A stretch of 64,000 nucleotides of DNA from Actinokineospora sp. NBRC 105648 (GCF_030269645.1 NZ_BSTR01000010.1:1-64000), one strand, 5' to 3'; positions 35,936 to 45,585 are shown, counted from the stretch's first letter. Made by a program: numbers and translations. Notes: generated by a model not told the origin, from the letters alone.

Positions 35936-36963
35936 GCACCGGCGGCGCGCTGTTGATCTCGCTCGTGCTGCTGGTGGCCAACGCCTTCTTCGTCGCCGCC
36001 GAGTTCGCCCTGGTCGCCTCGAAGCGGCACCGGCTCGAGGAGGCGGCGGCCGAGGGCAGCCGCGCCGCCCGGGCCGCGGTGGCGGGCACCCGCGAGCTCT
36101 CGATGATGCTGGCGGGCGCCCAGCTGGGCATCACGCTGTGCACCCTGGGGCTGGGCGCGCTGGCCAAGCCCGCGGTCGCGGCGCTGTTCGAGCCGCTGTT
36201 CACCGCGCTCGGCCTGGCCGAGGCGTGGGCCTACGCGATCGCGTTCGTGCTCGCCGTGGTGCTCGTGGTGTTCCTGCACATGGTGATCGGCGAGATGGCG
36301 CCCAAGTCGTGGGCGATCTCGCACCCCGAGCGCTCGGCGACGCTGCTGGCGCTGCCGTTCCGCGCCTTCACCCGGGCCACCCGCCCGGTGCTGGTGGCGC
36401 TCAACGGGATGGCCAACGCCACCCTGCGCGCGGTCAACGTCCAGCCGCAGGACACCGTCGCCCAGGCGCACGGCCCCGACGACCTGCGGCTGCTGCTGCG
36501 CGAGTCGCGCGAGCGCGGGCTGCTGCCCGAGCAGCAGCACCGGATGCTCACCGGGGTGCTGCAGGTGCAGCACACCACGGTCGGGCAGGTCATGGCGGCG
36601 CGCTCGGCGATGGTGACCGTGCCGAGCTGGGGCACCGCGGCCGACATCGAGGACGCCTGCCGGGCCAGCGGCCGCTCCCGGCTGGTCGTGGTGGACGACG
36701 AGGACGAGCCGCTGGGCATCGTGCACGTGCGCGACGCGGTGCGGGCCACCATGGTGGGCTCGACGGCGACCGCGACCGAGCTGATGTCCCCGGCCCTGGT
36801 CCTGACCACCACCGACTCGGCGGCCGACGCGGTCGCCCGGATGCGGGCCGAGCGCGCGCAGCTGGCGCTGGTGTCCGACGGCGGGGCCGTCGTCGGCCTG
36901 GCCGCGCTCGAGGACCTGCTCGAGGAGATCCTCGGCGAGTTCGACGACGAGACCGACCGCTGA
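35932..36963 (+). CDS. CNNM/HlyC-type membrane protein with CBS pair (copy 2, short)
   Basis: A 343-residue second member of the CNNM family. The DUF21 domain (FVAAEFALVASKRHRLEE, VIGEMAPKSWAISHPE) and a CBS pair (VMAARSAMVTVPSWG, TELMSPALVLTTTDSA) are present. The CorC domain is missing and the protein ends in acidic residues. The GTG start overlaps the stop of copy 1 (GTGA), so translation is coupled. An open frame continues far upstream inside copy 1 but has no gene-like content. Confidence 0.9.
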   Translation: MSTGGALLISLVLLVANAFFVAAEFALVASKRHRLEEAAAEGSRAARAAVAGTRELSMMLAGAQLGITLCTLGLGALAKPAVAALFEPLFTALGLAEAWAYAIAFVLAVVLVVFLHMVIGEMAPKSWAISHPERSATLLALPFRAFTRATRPVLVALNGMANATLRAVNVQPQDTVAQAHGPDDLRLLLRESRERGLLPEQQHRMLTGVLQVQHTTVGQVMAARSAMVTVPSWGTAADIEDACRASGRSRLVVVDDEDEPLGIVHVRDAVRATMVGSTATATELMSPALVLTTTDSAADAVARMRAERAQLALVSDGGAVVGLAALEDLLEEILGEFDDETDR

Positions 36964-37004
36964 CGCTCAGCCCCCGCACATGTTCCCTGCCTAACCTGGA
37001 CGGC

Positions 37005-37688
37005 GTGACGCAGCCGCGCGAACGACGGGACACCCTGGTGCCGATGCTGGGGCTGCTCGGTCTGCTCGGCGGCGTGGCGGGTCTGCTGGTGCTGCACGTG
37101 GTGCCGCCGACCAACGCGATCAGCCCGGTTCGCCGCACGATCAGCGAGTACGCGCTGGGCCAGGGCAAGTGGCTCTTCGACCTGGCGCTGCTGCTGGTCG
37201 CGGTGGGCTCGGCGCTGGGCTTCGCCGAGCTGGCCCGCCGCCGCGCGGCCCGCCCGCTCGCGCTGGTGCTCGGCGCGGTGTGGACGGTCAGCCTGCTGGT
37301 GATCGTGGTGTTCACCAAGACCGACTGGACTGTGGGGCCGAGCGTGGGCGGGCTGGTCCACCGCTACGCCAGCGTCGCGGCGTTCCTGTCGCTGCCGTTG
37401 GCGGTTCTGCTCATGGCGGGGCGGGTGTTCCCCCGGGACTCGCTGTGGCGCTGGACCGCCCGCGGCCTGGGCGCGCTGTCGCTGCTGTGGTTCGGCACCA
37501 TCGTCGTGGGCGCGGTCAACATGCTCAACGGCGGCCCGCCGTGGTGGCGGTTCGTCCCCCTGGGGCTCGTGGAGCGGATGGTCGCGGGCTCGGCGGTGGC
37601 CGCGCTGGTGGTGCTGCTGCTCGGGTTGGTGAGGTCCCGACCGCAGGTGACCGAGGTCGCTGACCGGGGTCCGGCCCGGTTGCGGTAG
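37005..37688 (+). CDS. DUF998 integral membrane protein
   Basis: A 227-residue membrane protein with six hydrophobic segments. The DUF998 marks are NAISPVRRTISEYALGQGKW near the first loop and the small-residue-rich helices after it. Function unknown. GTG start at 37005, 41 bases after the CNNM pair, so it may be co-transcribed with it. Confidence 0.8.
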   Translation: MTQPRERRDTLVPMLGLLGLLGGVAGLLVLHVVPPTNAISPVRRTISEYALGQGKWLFDLALLLVAVGSALGFAELARRRAARPLALVLGAVWTVSLLVIVVFTKTDWTVGPSVGGLVHRYASVAAFLSLPLAVLLMAGRVFPRDSLWRWTARGLGALSLLWFGTIVVGAVNMLNGGPPWWRFVPLGLVERMVAGSAVAALVVLLLGLVRSRPQVTEVADRGPARLR

Positions 37689-37787
37689 TGATCGGGCGGA
37701 CGCAGGATCGCCTCATCCGAGGCATGCCGTCGCCGGTCGTGCTCGGGTGTCGAGTCCGCACCGGCGCCGGGGACGGGAGTCCGCCTC

Positions 37788-38582
37788 ATGGTCGGGGAAA
37801 CCAGCGCGGCGGCGTCGGGAGCGCGCCGGTTGTCGATCTGGCCGTTCATCGCCGTGGTCGTCGTGTACCTCGGGATCGTGCAGGGGCTGGGCGCGTTCCT
37901 GACCCGCGACATCGACGTGCGCTACGCCGCCCCGACGACCGCGGACGAACTGTGGCGCAGCATCACGGTGCCGGTCGGGGCGTCACTGCTGTTCGTCGTC
38001 GTCGTGGTGGCCGCGCTGCGCTGGTGGCGGCCGGTGCTCGTCGACGACCGCCCGGTGCGCGGCTGGGTGATCGCTCTCGCGGTGATCATGGCCGTGGCGG
38101 CGCTGCTGGGCGTCAACTACAGCGGACTCGCCGACCGGGGGACCGGGTTCGCGCTGCTGCTCGGCTTGACCATGCTGATGGTCGGGTTCGCCGAGGAGGC
38201 GATGTTCCGCGGTGTCGGGCTCACCGTGTTCCGCACGAACGGGTTCAGCGAGGGCAGGGCCGCCCTGTGGTCCTCGGTGGTCTTCGGCCTGGCGCACGCC
38301 ACCAACCTGATCAGTGCGGGCCCGAAGGCGTTCGTGCAGGTGTTGGTCACCGCGGTGGCGGGCTACGTCTTCTACCTCATCCGACGTCGCAGCGGTGGGC
38401 TGCTGGTCCCCGCCGTGCTGCACGGGCTGTGGGACTTCTCCCTGCTGTCCGGGGCGGTGGTGCCGGGCCGGACGTACGCCGGGTCGGTGATCGTGGTCAT
38501 CGGCCTGGTCGTGCTGATCGTCGTCGTGCTGGTCCGCCGCGGGCACGTCGAGCCCGAAGCGGGCGATCGGAGCCCGGCCTAG
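37788..38582 (+). CDS. CPBP-family intramembrane glutamic protease
   Basis: A 264-residue polytopic protein of the CAAX-protease/bacteriocin-processing (CPBP, ABI) family. The catalytic motifs are intact: EEAMFRGVG, FGLAHATN and a late LHGLWDFSLL. Members cleave membrane proteins or confer self-immunity; no bacteriocin gene is nearby. It begins at an ATG 99 bases after the DUF998 gene. Confidence 0.9.
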   Translation: MVGETSAAASGARRLSIWPFIAVVVVYLGIVQGLGAFLTRDIDVRYAAPTTADELWRSITVPVGASLLFVVVVVAALRWWRPVLVDDRPVRGWVIALAVIMAVAALLGVNYSGLADRGTGFALLLGLTMLMVGFAEEAMFRGVGLTVFRTNGFSEGRAALWSSVVFGLAHATNLISAGPKAFVQVLVTAVAGYVFYLIRRRSGGLLVPAVLHGLWDFSLLSGAVVPGRTYAGSVIVVIGLVVLIVVVLVRRGHVEPEAGDRSPA

Positions 38583-38649
38583 CCGCGAGCAGTGCTATCA
38601 CCCGATTGGGTGGGATCGCTGTCACATCAGTCGGCCGGGTGGCGATACC

Positions 38650-39471
38650 GTGATCGTGATTGATGTCTGTACCGATGAAGGTCGGCCACCCGGCGCCATC
38701 CCCTTCGTCGTCGGGGTGTACCCGTTCGGCCTGTTGGCCGCCCGCAGGCCGCCGCGGCTGCCGGTGGCCGACCGCGCGGACGTCTTCGTGCTCGGGATGT
38801 ACCCGAGCGCGCTGCACGTGCGCTGGCACCGGCCCGGCGCGCGGCCGATCGCCGCGCTCGCCGTCGACGACGAGCCCGGCCGCTCCCTGTCCGGGCAGCA
38901 CCGCGCCGACCGGGTCGCGTTGTGGCGGGAACGGGTGGGCTGGCGCCGGGAGTGGGGGACCGCCACCGCGGCCGGTCCGGGCGCGGGGCCGGGCAGGCTG
39001 GTGGTCACCGACATCCTGGAACCGCTCGGCCTCGACCCGCGCGCGGCCTACCTCACCGACTGCGTGCCGACCTACTTCGTCAAGGCGGGCGAGCGCCAAG
39101 ACCAGGCGATCCGCGCCTACGACGAGTTCGCCGCGACCGCAGGCCTGCCCGCCTCCTCGTTGCGCCGCCGCCCGCCCAAGCCGGAGCTGGTCCACCTGGC
39201 GATCCGTGCGGAGGGCGCCGAACTGCTGCGCCAGCTGCGCGAGTCCGACGCGCCCACGGTGGTCACCCTGGGCAAGGGGGCCGCCGACGTCTTCGCCGCG
39301 CTCACCGGCACCGACCGCGTCCCGTTCCGGCTCACCGGCGACTACGGCACCCCGCGACTGGTCCCGCTGGGCGGCCGCGAGCTGCGCTGGTACCCCCTGG
39401 TCCACCCCGGCGTCCACCGGCACGTCGGCTGGCGCAACTGCCACGCCCGGTGGGTGCTGTCCCAGCACTGA
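38650..39471 (+). CDS. uracil-DNA-glycosylase-superfamily-like protein
   Basis: A 273-residue protein, tentatively of the UDG superfamily. Supporting features are an N-terminal strand-loop VFVLGMYPSALHV at the position of the water-activating motif, VVTLGKGAADVFAAL like the mid-domain helix of family 4/5 UDGs, and a late LVHPGVHRHVGW resembling the DNA-intercalating HPS loop. The spacing is unusual and a large Arg/Pro insert is present (SSLRRRPPKPELVH). No Fe-S cysteine set is evident. It lies 86 bases upstream of topoisomerase IB. The assignment is pattern-based and moderate. Confidence 0.55.
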   Translation: MIVIDVCTDEGRPPGAIPFVVGVYPFGLLAARRPPRLPVADRADVFVLGMYPSALHVRWHRPGARPIAALAVDDEPGRSLSGQHRADRVALWRERVGWRREWGTATAAGPGAGPGRLVVTDILEPLGLDPRAAYLTDCVPTYFVKAGERQDQAIRAYDEFAATAGLPASSLRRRPPKPELVHLAIRAEGAELLRQLRESDAPTVVTLGKGAADVFAALTGTDRVPFRLTGDYGTPRLVPLGGRELRWYPLVHPGVHRHVGWRNCHARWVLSQH

Positions 39472-39557
39472 ACGCGCACTGGGCACTGTGGATCGGGCGA
39501 CCCACGTTTGTCCGCCGCCGCGCCGGGGAACATCGCGGGTCGGACCAGGGAGGTGTC

Positions 39558-40565
39558 ATGCGGCTGCGGCGGAGCGACTGCGCGGGTCCCGGCATCACCC
39601 GGGTGCGACGGGGCCGGGGCTTCGGCTACGTGGACGCGGGCGGTGCCCGGGTGACCGACACCGAGATCCTCGACCGGGTCCGCGACCTGGTCATCCCACC
39701 CGCCTGGCAGGACGTCTGGATCTGTCCCTACCCGCGCGGCCACATCCAGGCCGTCGGCACCGACGACGCGGGCCGCAAGCAGTACCTCTACCACGAACAG
39801 TGGCGCCGAGACCGCGACGAGGAGAAGCACGAACGGGTCCTGGCCATGGCCCGCAGACTTCCCCGCGTCCGCCAACGCATCCAGGACGACCTGACCGGGC
39901 CAGGAATCACCAGGGAACGCGTACTCGCCGGCGCCCTCCGCATCCTCGACCGAGGCGTCTTCCGCATCGGCGGCGAAGAGTACGCGGAGGAGAACGACTC
40001 CCGCGGCGTATCCACCCTTCTGCGCCGCCACGTCACCCTGCGCTCGGGCGAACTGCGCTTCAAGTTCCCGGCCAAGAGCGGCATCGAACGCGTCGCCTCG
40101 ATAACCGACCCGGAACTCGCACGTCTCATCACCGCCCTGCGACGAGGCCGATCCGACGACGACCGACTCTTCGTGTACACAGTGGACGGTGTGGCACGCG
40201 AGGTGCGGGCCGCGGAGGTGAACCAGCGGTTCAAGGAGTTCGCGGGGGACCGGTTCACTGTCAAGGACATGCGCACCTGGACCGCGACCGTGCTGGCAGC
40301 CACCGAGTACGCCGCCATGGACACGCCGGGCACCAAGACCGCGGCGAAACGAGCCGACGCAGCCGTGATGCGCGCGGTGGCCGAGCAACTGGGCAACACC
40401 CCGGTGATGGCCAGGAAGTCCTATGTGGATCCACGGGTGACTGAGGCGTTCCACCGGGGCCGCACCATCAGAGCGGCCTTGGAGCGCATCGCGGCCGAAG
40501 ACCTCAGCGTGCCGCAGATCCGAGAACCCCTGGAACGCGCGGTCCTACGACTGTTGCGCGAGTGA
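39558..40565 (+). CDS. DNA topoisomerase IB (poxvirus-like)
   Basis: A 335-residue type IB topoisomerase that relaxes both positive and negative supercoils through a 3'-phosphotyrosine. The N-terminal domain (PAWQDVWICPYPRGHIQAVG) and catalytic domain are complete. Catalytic residues are visible in LRFKFPAKSG, KDMRTW and the nucleophile Tyr in ARKSYVDPRV. The bacterial family is typically about 330-350 residues. Start ATG with GGGAGG upstream. It is followed by a repeat-rich convergent intergenic region. Confidence 0.93.
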   Translation: MRLRRSDCAGPGITRVRRGRGFGYVDAGGARVTDTEILDRVRDLVIPPAWQDVWICPYPRGHIQAVGTDDAGRKQYLYHEQWRRDRDEEKHERVLAMARRLPRVRQRIQDDLTGPGITRERVLAGALRILDRGVFRIGGEEYAEENDSRGVSTLLRRHVTLRSGELRFKFPAKSGIERVASITDPELARLITALRRGRSDDDRLFVYTVDGVAREVRAAEVNQRFKEFAGDRFTVKDMRTWTATVLAATEYAAMDTPGTKTAAKRADAAVMRAVAEQLGNTPVMARKSYVDPRVTEAFHRGRTIRAALERIAAEDLSVPQIREPLERAVLRLLRE

Positions 40566-40889
40566 GCGCAAGCCGCTAACTCGACAGCCGGGCTCGACAA
40601 GTCCAAGTCGGCCCGGCCGGGCAATGCCAAGCCCTGGCTCGGCCCAGCCCAGCTCGGCAAGGTTCAACTCGGCCCAGCTCGGCTCGGCTCGGTCAAAGCC
40701 CAGCCCAGCTCGCCTGCCCCGCCCGGCTCGGCCGACATAGCTCTGCCCCCATCTCCGCCCCGGCAAGAGCCAGGCCCGCCCTCACCCTCTACCACTTTCG
40801 CGCAGACCCCTTGCTCTGCAACACATCCCGCGAGGCGGCACACTCAGTAGAACCTGGCTCCCCGAGAACCCGCACCTGCCGCCTCTCCT
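40566..40889. repeat. low-complexity degenerate repeat tract
   Basis: About 200 bases after the topoisomerase gene are composed of degenerate units around CGGCCCAGCTCGGC, CTCGGC and CCAGC (roughly 40570-40735). The rest of the stretch up to the hairpin element shows nothing clear. No coding potential is evident. Confidence 0.5.
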
Positions 40890-41031
40890 GCTCGATGGGG
40901 TGGAGTGGCTTTGTTTGGGGAGAAAAGAGGCGCTAGCCTGGCTCCGGCGTGGGTGATCCCTTTCCCACCCGCTTCACCCCGGCGCCTCTTTTCTTAGGGG
41001 CCCCAAACAAAGCCATTCCACCCCATCGAGC
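40890..41031 (-). repeat. 140-bp hairpin element, copy 2
   Basis: A 142-bp hairpin with ends GCTCGAT...ATCGAGC. The arms pair through GGGGTGGA-NTGGCTTTGTTTGGGG and AGAAAAGAGGCGC. The decamer GGGGCCCCTA is on the minus strand (40995-41004). The loop G-tracts are on the minus strand (40958-40980). It is inverted relative to copy 3, which begins 85 bases later. It lies between convergent genes for topoisomerase IB and the GH65 enzyme. Confidence 0.87.
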
Positions 41032-41116
41032 ACCACCGCCCAGGGAAACGACCCCGGCGCTTGCTCGTGCCGTTGGCTCGACGAGCACCACAGCCCGGCG
41101 CTTGCTCGCGTGGTTG

Positions 41117-41259
41117 GCTCGATGGGGTGGATCGGCTTTGTCTGGGGCCCCTAAGAAAAGAGGCGCCGTGGGTACAGCGGGTGGGAAAGGGATATCCACC
41201 GCCTGGGCCAGGCTAGCGCCTCTTTTCTCCCCAGACAAAGCCGATCCACCCCATCGAGC
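41117..41259 (+). repeat. 140-bp hairpin element, copy 3
   Basis: A 143-bp hairpin. The arms 41117-41166 and 41212-41259 match base for base apart from the bulged CCCCTA part of GGGGCCCCTA (41144-41153). The loop carries GGG-N6-GGG-N-GGG-N3-GGG at 41170-41191. It forms an inverted pair with copy 2. Its arm sequence differs from copy 2 at several positions, with matching changes on both sides. Confidence 0.88.
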
Positions 41260-41328
41260 AGGCGGGTGGGTCGGCGCGGCTGCCCGGGTAGTCGGCGCAG
41301 CCCCTCGGTCGTGCTGTGGGGCGGGCCT

Positions 41329-41348
41329 GGCCATTCCACCCCATCGAG
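41329..41348 (+). repeat. relic of a hairpin-element arm
   Basis: GGCCATTCCACCCCATCGAG repeats the right end of copy 2 without a partner arm. Between copies 2 and 3, a 41-base direct repeat (from 41053 and 41095) contains GCTCGACGAGC, which looks like two element ends joined after loss of the interior. These suggest past deletion or decay of further copies. Confidence 0.5.
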
Positions 41349-41457
41349 GAGGTGGGGTGGGTCGGCGCGGCTTCGCGGGTGGTGTTGGGATGCGGGGCGA
41401 GGTCCGGTGATCGGCTCGTGGTGAGCGGCAGCGGCGTGGCTCAAGATCCTCCCAACC

Positions 41458-43827
41458 TCACGAAGGCGGTGTGCTGCCTGCCTTTGAGCGCCTGCGCGGT
41501 TCCCGGCCCGCCGGGGGAGTCGGCGTGGGGTAGTCCGGTGCCGCCGGGATCGCCAACGTGAGGTCCGTGTCGATCGTGATCGCCTCACCGTGATGTGCCG
41601 TCCGCACTGGATCTCCCGCGATCAGCCGGTAGGTGGCTGTATCGCGGGCGATCTCCACCTGGATCCGGCTGCCCCGGAAACACATCCGGAACGACACCCG
41701 TTCCAGCGCGTCCGGCAGTCTGGGTGCGAACGTCAATTCTCCGCCGTGGTCGCGCATTCCGCCCAGGCCCGCGACCACAGCCTGCCAAGCGCCCGCCAGT
41801 GAGGCCATGTGCAGGCCGTTGCGGACGTTGCTGTGCAGGTCGTAGAGGTCGGTCAGCGCGGCCTCGGCCAGGTAGGCGTAGGCCAGGTCCATGTGTCCGC
41901 ACTCGGCCGCCACCACCGACTGGGTGCCCGCCGACAGCGACGAGTCGCGGACCGTGCGGGCCTCGTAGTAGGCGAAGTCTCGTGCTTTCTGGTCCAGCGT
42001 GAACGCGTCGCCGCGCAGGTGCAGGGCCAGGACGAGGTCGGCTTGTTTGACGACCTGCTTGCGGTAGAGGTCGAAGTACGGGTAGTTCAGCAGCAGCGGG
42101 TAGTGGTCGTCGGGCGTTCCCTCGAAGTCCCATTCCTCGTGCTCGGTGAACCCCTCCGCCTGCGGGTGCACGCCGAGCAGTTCGTCGTAGGGGACCCGCA
42201 TCTTCGCCGCGGCGTCGCGCCAAGCGGTCACCTCGGTGGTGCTGACGCCCAGTTGTTCGGCGACGTCGGGGTTGCGGTCGCAGGCGTCGGCGGCCTCGTC
42301 GAGGTTCTTCTGGGCCATGAGGTTGGTGTAGATGTTGTTGTCCACCACGGCCGTGTACTCGTCCGGCCCGGTGATCCCGTCGATCCGGAAGCCGTCGTGC
42401 GGGTCGTGGTGGCCCAGCGACGCCCACAGCCGGGCGGTCTCCACCAGTAGTTCTGTGCCCTGCGCGCGGTCGAAGTCGGCGTCCTGGGTGGCCGCGTGGT
42501 AGCGGGCCACGGCGTCGGCGATGTCGGCCGAGACGTGGAAGGCCGCCGTCCCCGCGGGCCAGTACGCCGAGCACTCCTGGCCGTTGATCGACCGCCACGG
42601 GAACGCCGCGCCCGCCTTGCCCAGGACCCTCGCCCGCTCCTTGGCCAGGTCGATCGTGCTGTGCCGCCAGCCGAGCGCGTCGCGGGCGGCGTCGGGGACG
42701 GTGTAGGTGAGCACCGGCAGCACGAAGGTCTCGGTGTCCCAGAACGCGTGCCCGTCGTAGCCCGGCCCGGTCAGGCCCTTGCCCGGGATGGCCCGGCTCT
42801 CCCCGCGCGCGCCCGCCTGCAGGATGTGGAACAGGCCCAGCCGCAGCGCCTGCTGGAGCTCCTCGTCGCCGTCGATCTCGACGTCGGCGACCTCCCAGAA
42901 GTCGTCGAGGTACTCCCGCTGCTCGGCGACCAGCCCGTCCCAACCGGTCTGCCTCGCCCCGGCGAGCGCGGCCTCCACCTGCGCGCGCAGCGCGGGTGCC
43001 GAGCGGGTGCTCGACCAGCCGTAGCCGATGTACTTGGTGAGCCGCAGGACCTCGCCGATCTCGACGTCCACGGCCGCGGTGAGCCGGGCCAGGTCGTCCT
43101 CGCAGGCGATCTCGGTGCGCAGGCCCTCGTTGGCCTCCAGCTCGTGGTCCATCGCCGCGGCCATCCGCAGACCGGACTCGCGGGTTTGGTGCACCAGCAC
43201 CGCCCGGGTGTTCTCCGACCAGTGGAACTCCCCGGCCAGCGGCGACTTCAGCGCGAGCGCGACCCGCGGGTCGCGGGTGTGCGACTCGATCGGCTCGTTG
43301 GCCAGCAGGTCCGACTGCACGACCAGCTGCACCCGCTTGGTGCCCCGCTCGTCGGGCAGCGGCTCGACCTCGTAGCGGATCGCGGCGATCGCGCGCTGGG
43401 TGAACGACACCAGCCGCTGCGAGCGCACCCGGACCCGTTTGCCGGTCGGGCTCTCCCAGTCGGTCTCGCGGGACAGGATGCCGGTGCGGAAGTCGAGCGT
43501 GCGCCGGTGCTCCAGGGTCTGGCCGTAGCGCATGTCCAGCGGCTCGTCCTCGACCAATAGCCGGATGATCTTGCCGTCGGTCACGTTCACCACGGTCTGC
43601 CCGGCCTCGGGGTAGCCGTAGCCCGCCTCGGCGTAGGGGAGCGCGTGCTCCTCGTAGAAGCCGTTGAGGTAGGTGCCCGGCAGCCCGACCGGCTCACCCT
43701 CGTCCAGCGAGCCGCGCAGCCCGAGGTGGCCGTTGGCCAGGGCGAAGGCCGACTCCGCCCGGTCCAGGTGGTCGAGGTCGGCGCCCTGCCAGCTCAACCG
43801 CCACGGGTCGACCGCGAACCCGGTCAC
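41458..43827 (-). CDS. GH65 alpha-glucosyl disaccharide phosphorylase
   Basis: A 789-residue family GH65 enzyme, complete: N-terminal beta-sandwich ([20 protein letters not shown]), helical barrel and C-terminal domain. The general acid Glu is in [15 protein letters not shown], and the phosphate-binding region includes [11 protein letters not shown]. Members phosphorolyse trehalose, maltose, kojibiose or nigerose to beta-glucose 1-phosphate plus glucose. The GTG start overlaps the stop of the beta-phosphoglucomutase gene (GTGA), the normal partner that converts beta-G1P to G6P. Disaccharide specificity cannot be decided from sequence alone; trehalose or kojibiose are likeliest. Confidence 0.92.
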   Translation of the reverse strand: MTGFAVDPWRLSWQGADLDHLDRAESAFALANGHLGLRGSLDEGEPVGLPGTYLNGFYEEHALPYAEAGYGYPEAGQTVVNVTDGKIIRLLVEDEPLDMRYGQTLEHRRTLDFRTGILSRETDWESPTGKRVRVRSQRLVSFTQRAIAAIRYEVEPLPDERGTKRVQLVVQSDLLANEPIESHTRDPRVALALKSPLAGEFHWSENTRAVLVHQTRESGLRMAAAMDHELEANEGLRTEIACEDDLARLTAAVDVEIGEVLRLTKYIGYGWSSTRSAPALRAQVEAALAGARQTGWDGLVAEQREYLDDFWEVADVEIDGDEELQQALRLGLFHILQAGARGESRAIPGKGLTGPGYDGHAFWDTETFVLPVLTYTVPDAARDALGWRHSTIDLAKERARVLGKAGAAFPWRSINGQECSAYWPAGTAAFHVSADIADAVARYHAATQDADFDRAQGTELLVETARLWASLGHHDPHDGFRIDGITGPDEYTAVVDNNIYTNLMAQKNLDEAADACDRNPDVAEQLGVSTTEVTAWRDAAAKMRVPYDELLGVHPQAEGFTEHEEWDFEGTPDDHYPLLLNYPYFDLYRKQVVKQADLVLALHLRGDAFTLDQKARDFAYYEARTVRDSSLSAGTQSVVAAECGHMDLAYAYLAEAALTDLYDLHSNVRNGLHMASLAGAWQAVVAGLGGMRDHGGELTFAPRLPDALERVSFRMCFRGSRIQVEIARDTATYRLIAGDPVRTAHHGEAITIDTDLTLAIPAAPDYPTPTPPAGREPRRRSKAGSTPPS

Positions 43828-44558
43828 CGCTGCCCGTCCAGCAGCTCGGCGAGGTCGTCGACGACGATGTCGGCCCCGTGCGCGCGCAGCTCGTCGGCCT
43901 GGTCGGCCCGGTTGACGCCCACCACGTAGCCGAACCCGCCCGCGTGGCCGGCCTCGACGCCGGAGAGCGCGTCCTCGAACACCGCGGCCTGCGCGGGCTC
44001 GACGCCCAGCTTCCTCGCCCCCGCCAGGAAAGAGTCCGGCGCCGGCTTGCCGCGCAGCCCGTCCTCCACGATCGTGACCCCGTCCACCCTGGCCTGCACG
44101 AACGAGGTGAGCCCGGCCACCTCCAGGACGTGCTCGCCGTTGGCCGACGACGTCACCACGGCGATCTTGAGCCCGGCGTCGTGGGCGGCGTTGAGGTAGG
44201 CCACCGAGCCGGGGTACGGCTGGATGCCGCGCTCGTCGATCAGCCCGAGCAGCGCCTCGTTCTTGCGGTTGCCCACGCCGTTGACGGTCGCGCGGTCCGG
44301 CGGGTCGTCCGGGGCGCCCTCGGGCAGGTCGATACCGCGCGCGGTCAGGAAGGTGCGCACGCCGTCGGCGCGGGGGCGGCCGTCGACGTAGGTCGTGTAG
44401 TCCTTCGGGGTGAACGGGGAACGGTCGCCGTCGGCGCGCCCGGCGAGGAACTCGTCGAAGGTGCGCTTCCAGGCGAGCTCGTGCAGGGTCGCGGTACTGG
44501 TGAGCACGCCGTCGAGGTCGAACAGGCACGCTGTGACGCCGTCGGGCAGACCGATCAT
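43824..44558 (-). CDS. pgmB: beta-phosphoglucomutase (HAD family)
   Basis: A HAD-superfamily hydrolase-fold mutase of 244 residues. It has the nucleophile box [21 protein letters not shown] with the two catalytic Asp, the Ser/Thr box VTSSANG, the Lys in GKPAPDSF and the metal box [12 protein letters not shown]. It converts beta-glucose 1-phosphate from the adjacent GH65 phosphorylase into glucose 6-phosphate. The ATG at 44558 places the Asp box at about residue 14, as in relatives. A GTG at 44600 is possible but lacks support. Confidence 0.9.
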   Translation of the reverse strand: MIGLPDGVTACLFDLDGVLTSTATLHELAWKRTFDEFLAGRADGDRSPFTPKDYTTYVDGRPRADGVRTFLTARGIDLPEGAPDDPPDRATVNGVGNRKNEALLGLIDERGIQPYPGSVAYLNAAHDAGLKIAVVTSSANGEHVLEVAGLTSFVQARVDGVTIVEDGLRGKPAPDSFLAGARKLGVEPAQAAVFEDALSGVEAGHAGGFGYVVGVNRADQADELRAHGADIVVDDLAELLDGQR

Positions 44559-44638
44559 GCGGGCGACGGTACCGTCGCCACGCCCGCTCGGCAGGTTCAC
44601 GCTGCCGCCACCCCGGCGAGACTGGGAGAATCACGCTC

Positions 44639-45001
44639 ATGTCCGACGCCCCGACCCCGCCCCCACTGCTCGACATGGCACTCGACCAGCGCCCCGATGG
44701 CGCCGTCGTGGTGCGCCCCAAGGGCGAGATCGACCTGCTCACCGCCCCCAGCTTCGCCGCGGGCATGACCGGTGCCATCGACGGCGGCGCCCGGCTCGTG
44801 GTCGTCGACCTCGACCAGGTGTCGTTCTTCGGCTCGGCCGGGGTGGCCGGCCTGGCCCGCGCCGCCGAGCGCGCCGACCAGGCGGGCACCGGGTTCCGGC
44901 TGGTGGTCGGCGCCTCGATGGCCAGCCGGGTGCTGGAGATCAGCGGGCTGTCCCAGGTGCTCGAGCTGCGCCCCACGGTCGAGGCCGCGCTCGCCGGCTG
45001 A
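44639..45001 (+). CDS. STAS-domain anti-sigma factor antagonist
   Basis: A 120-residue SpoIIAA/RsbV-like protein. The STAS core is complete (GEIDLLTAPSF, LVVVDLDQVSFFGSAGVAGL), with the phosphorylatable Ser in FGSAGV. In partner switching the unphosphorylated form captures an anti-sigma kinase and frees the sigma factor. The SigF/anti-sigma pair encoded at 45586-46865 is an attractive target. It is divergent from the beta-phosphoglucomutase gene. Confidence 0.9.
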   Translation: MSDAPTPPPLLDMALDQRPDGAVVVRPKGEIDLLTAPSFAAGMTGAIDGGARLVVVDLDQVSFFGSAGVAGLARAAERADQAGTGFRLVVGASMASRVLEISGLSQVLELRPTVEAALAG

Positions 45002-45177
45002 GGTTACCGGCGCGTTGTCGCACAGGGTGATCAAGACCACCCGCGACCGGGAACGCCGACCGGGGTCCACGCGTTGGAACAGGTGTCGACGCGCGGAGGA
45101 AGACCCGCGGACGTTTCCCGGAGATGTACCCCCCCACATCGCTGGACGCACGCCCGCGGCTCCGCGCCCGACACAAT

Positions 45178-45220
45178 GCCGCCGACCGGACCATCCCCCC
45201 ACCCCAGTCCGGTCGGCGGC
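45178..45220. terminator. 14-bp stem hairpin between STAS and whiB genes
   Basis: GCCGCCGACCGGAC pairs perfectly with GTCCGGTCGGCGGC around a 15-base loop. It is 177 bases after the STAS stop and upstream of the WhiB gene, so it could end STAS transcription or attenuate whiB. The rest of 45002-45302 shows no gene. Confidence 0.6.
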
Positions 45221-45302
45221 CAGAAACATCTCGATACCATCACGCTCCGTGTCCACCCTCGTGGACAGTTTTGCCGCGGCCGCTCGCGGGTATCGCGCAC
45301 TG

Positions 45303-45572
45303 GTGACTACCGCGATCGAGCCATGGCAGACCCGGGGCGCCTGCCGCCAAGTCCCCACCGAGCGCTTCTTCAGCCCGGACAACGAACGGGGTCGTGCGCG
45401 CGACCTGCGGATCCGGGCGGCGAAGTCGGTGTGCGCGCACTGCCCGGTGCTGAGCAGGTGCCGGGACCACGCGCTGCGCACCAGGGAGCCCTACGGCGTC
45501 TGGGGCGGGCTCGACGAGCAGGAGCGGGCCGAGCTGCGCCGCCGGTCCCGGTACCCCGCCCGACCCGCCTGA
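45303..45572 (+). CDS. WhiB-family Fe-S transcriptional regulator
   Basis: An 89-residue WhiB-like protein. All four [4Fe-4S] ligands are present: one Cys in RGACRQ, then VCAHC and SRC (CxxC-x5-C). The turn GVWGGLDEQER and the basic C-terminal ARRRSRYP-type tail (RRRSRYPARP) follow. The start is uncertain: GTG 45303 gives the usual length, GTG 45249 gives 107 residues. It converges with sigF with a 13-base gap. WhiB proteins act with primary or alternative sigma factors in stress and development. Confidence 0.9.
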   Translation: MTTAIEPWQTRGACRQVPTERFFSPDNERGRARDLRIRAAKSVCAHCPVLSRCRDHALRTREPYGVWGGLDEQERAELRRRSRYPARPA

Positions 45573-45585
45573 CCGGCCCCGCCGC

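Noticed and set aside
40890-41259. Possible tRNA, riboswitch or insertion sequence in the hairpin region
   Set aside because: No cloverleaf or known riboswitch pattern, and no transposase frame; the structures are downstream of genes and not in leaders.
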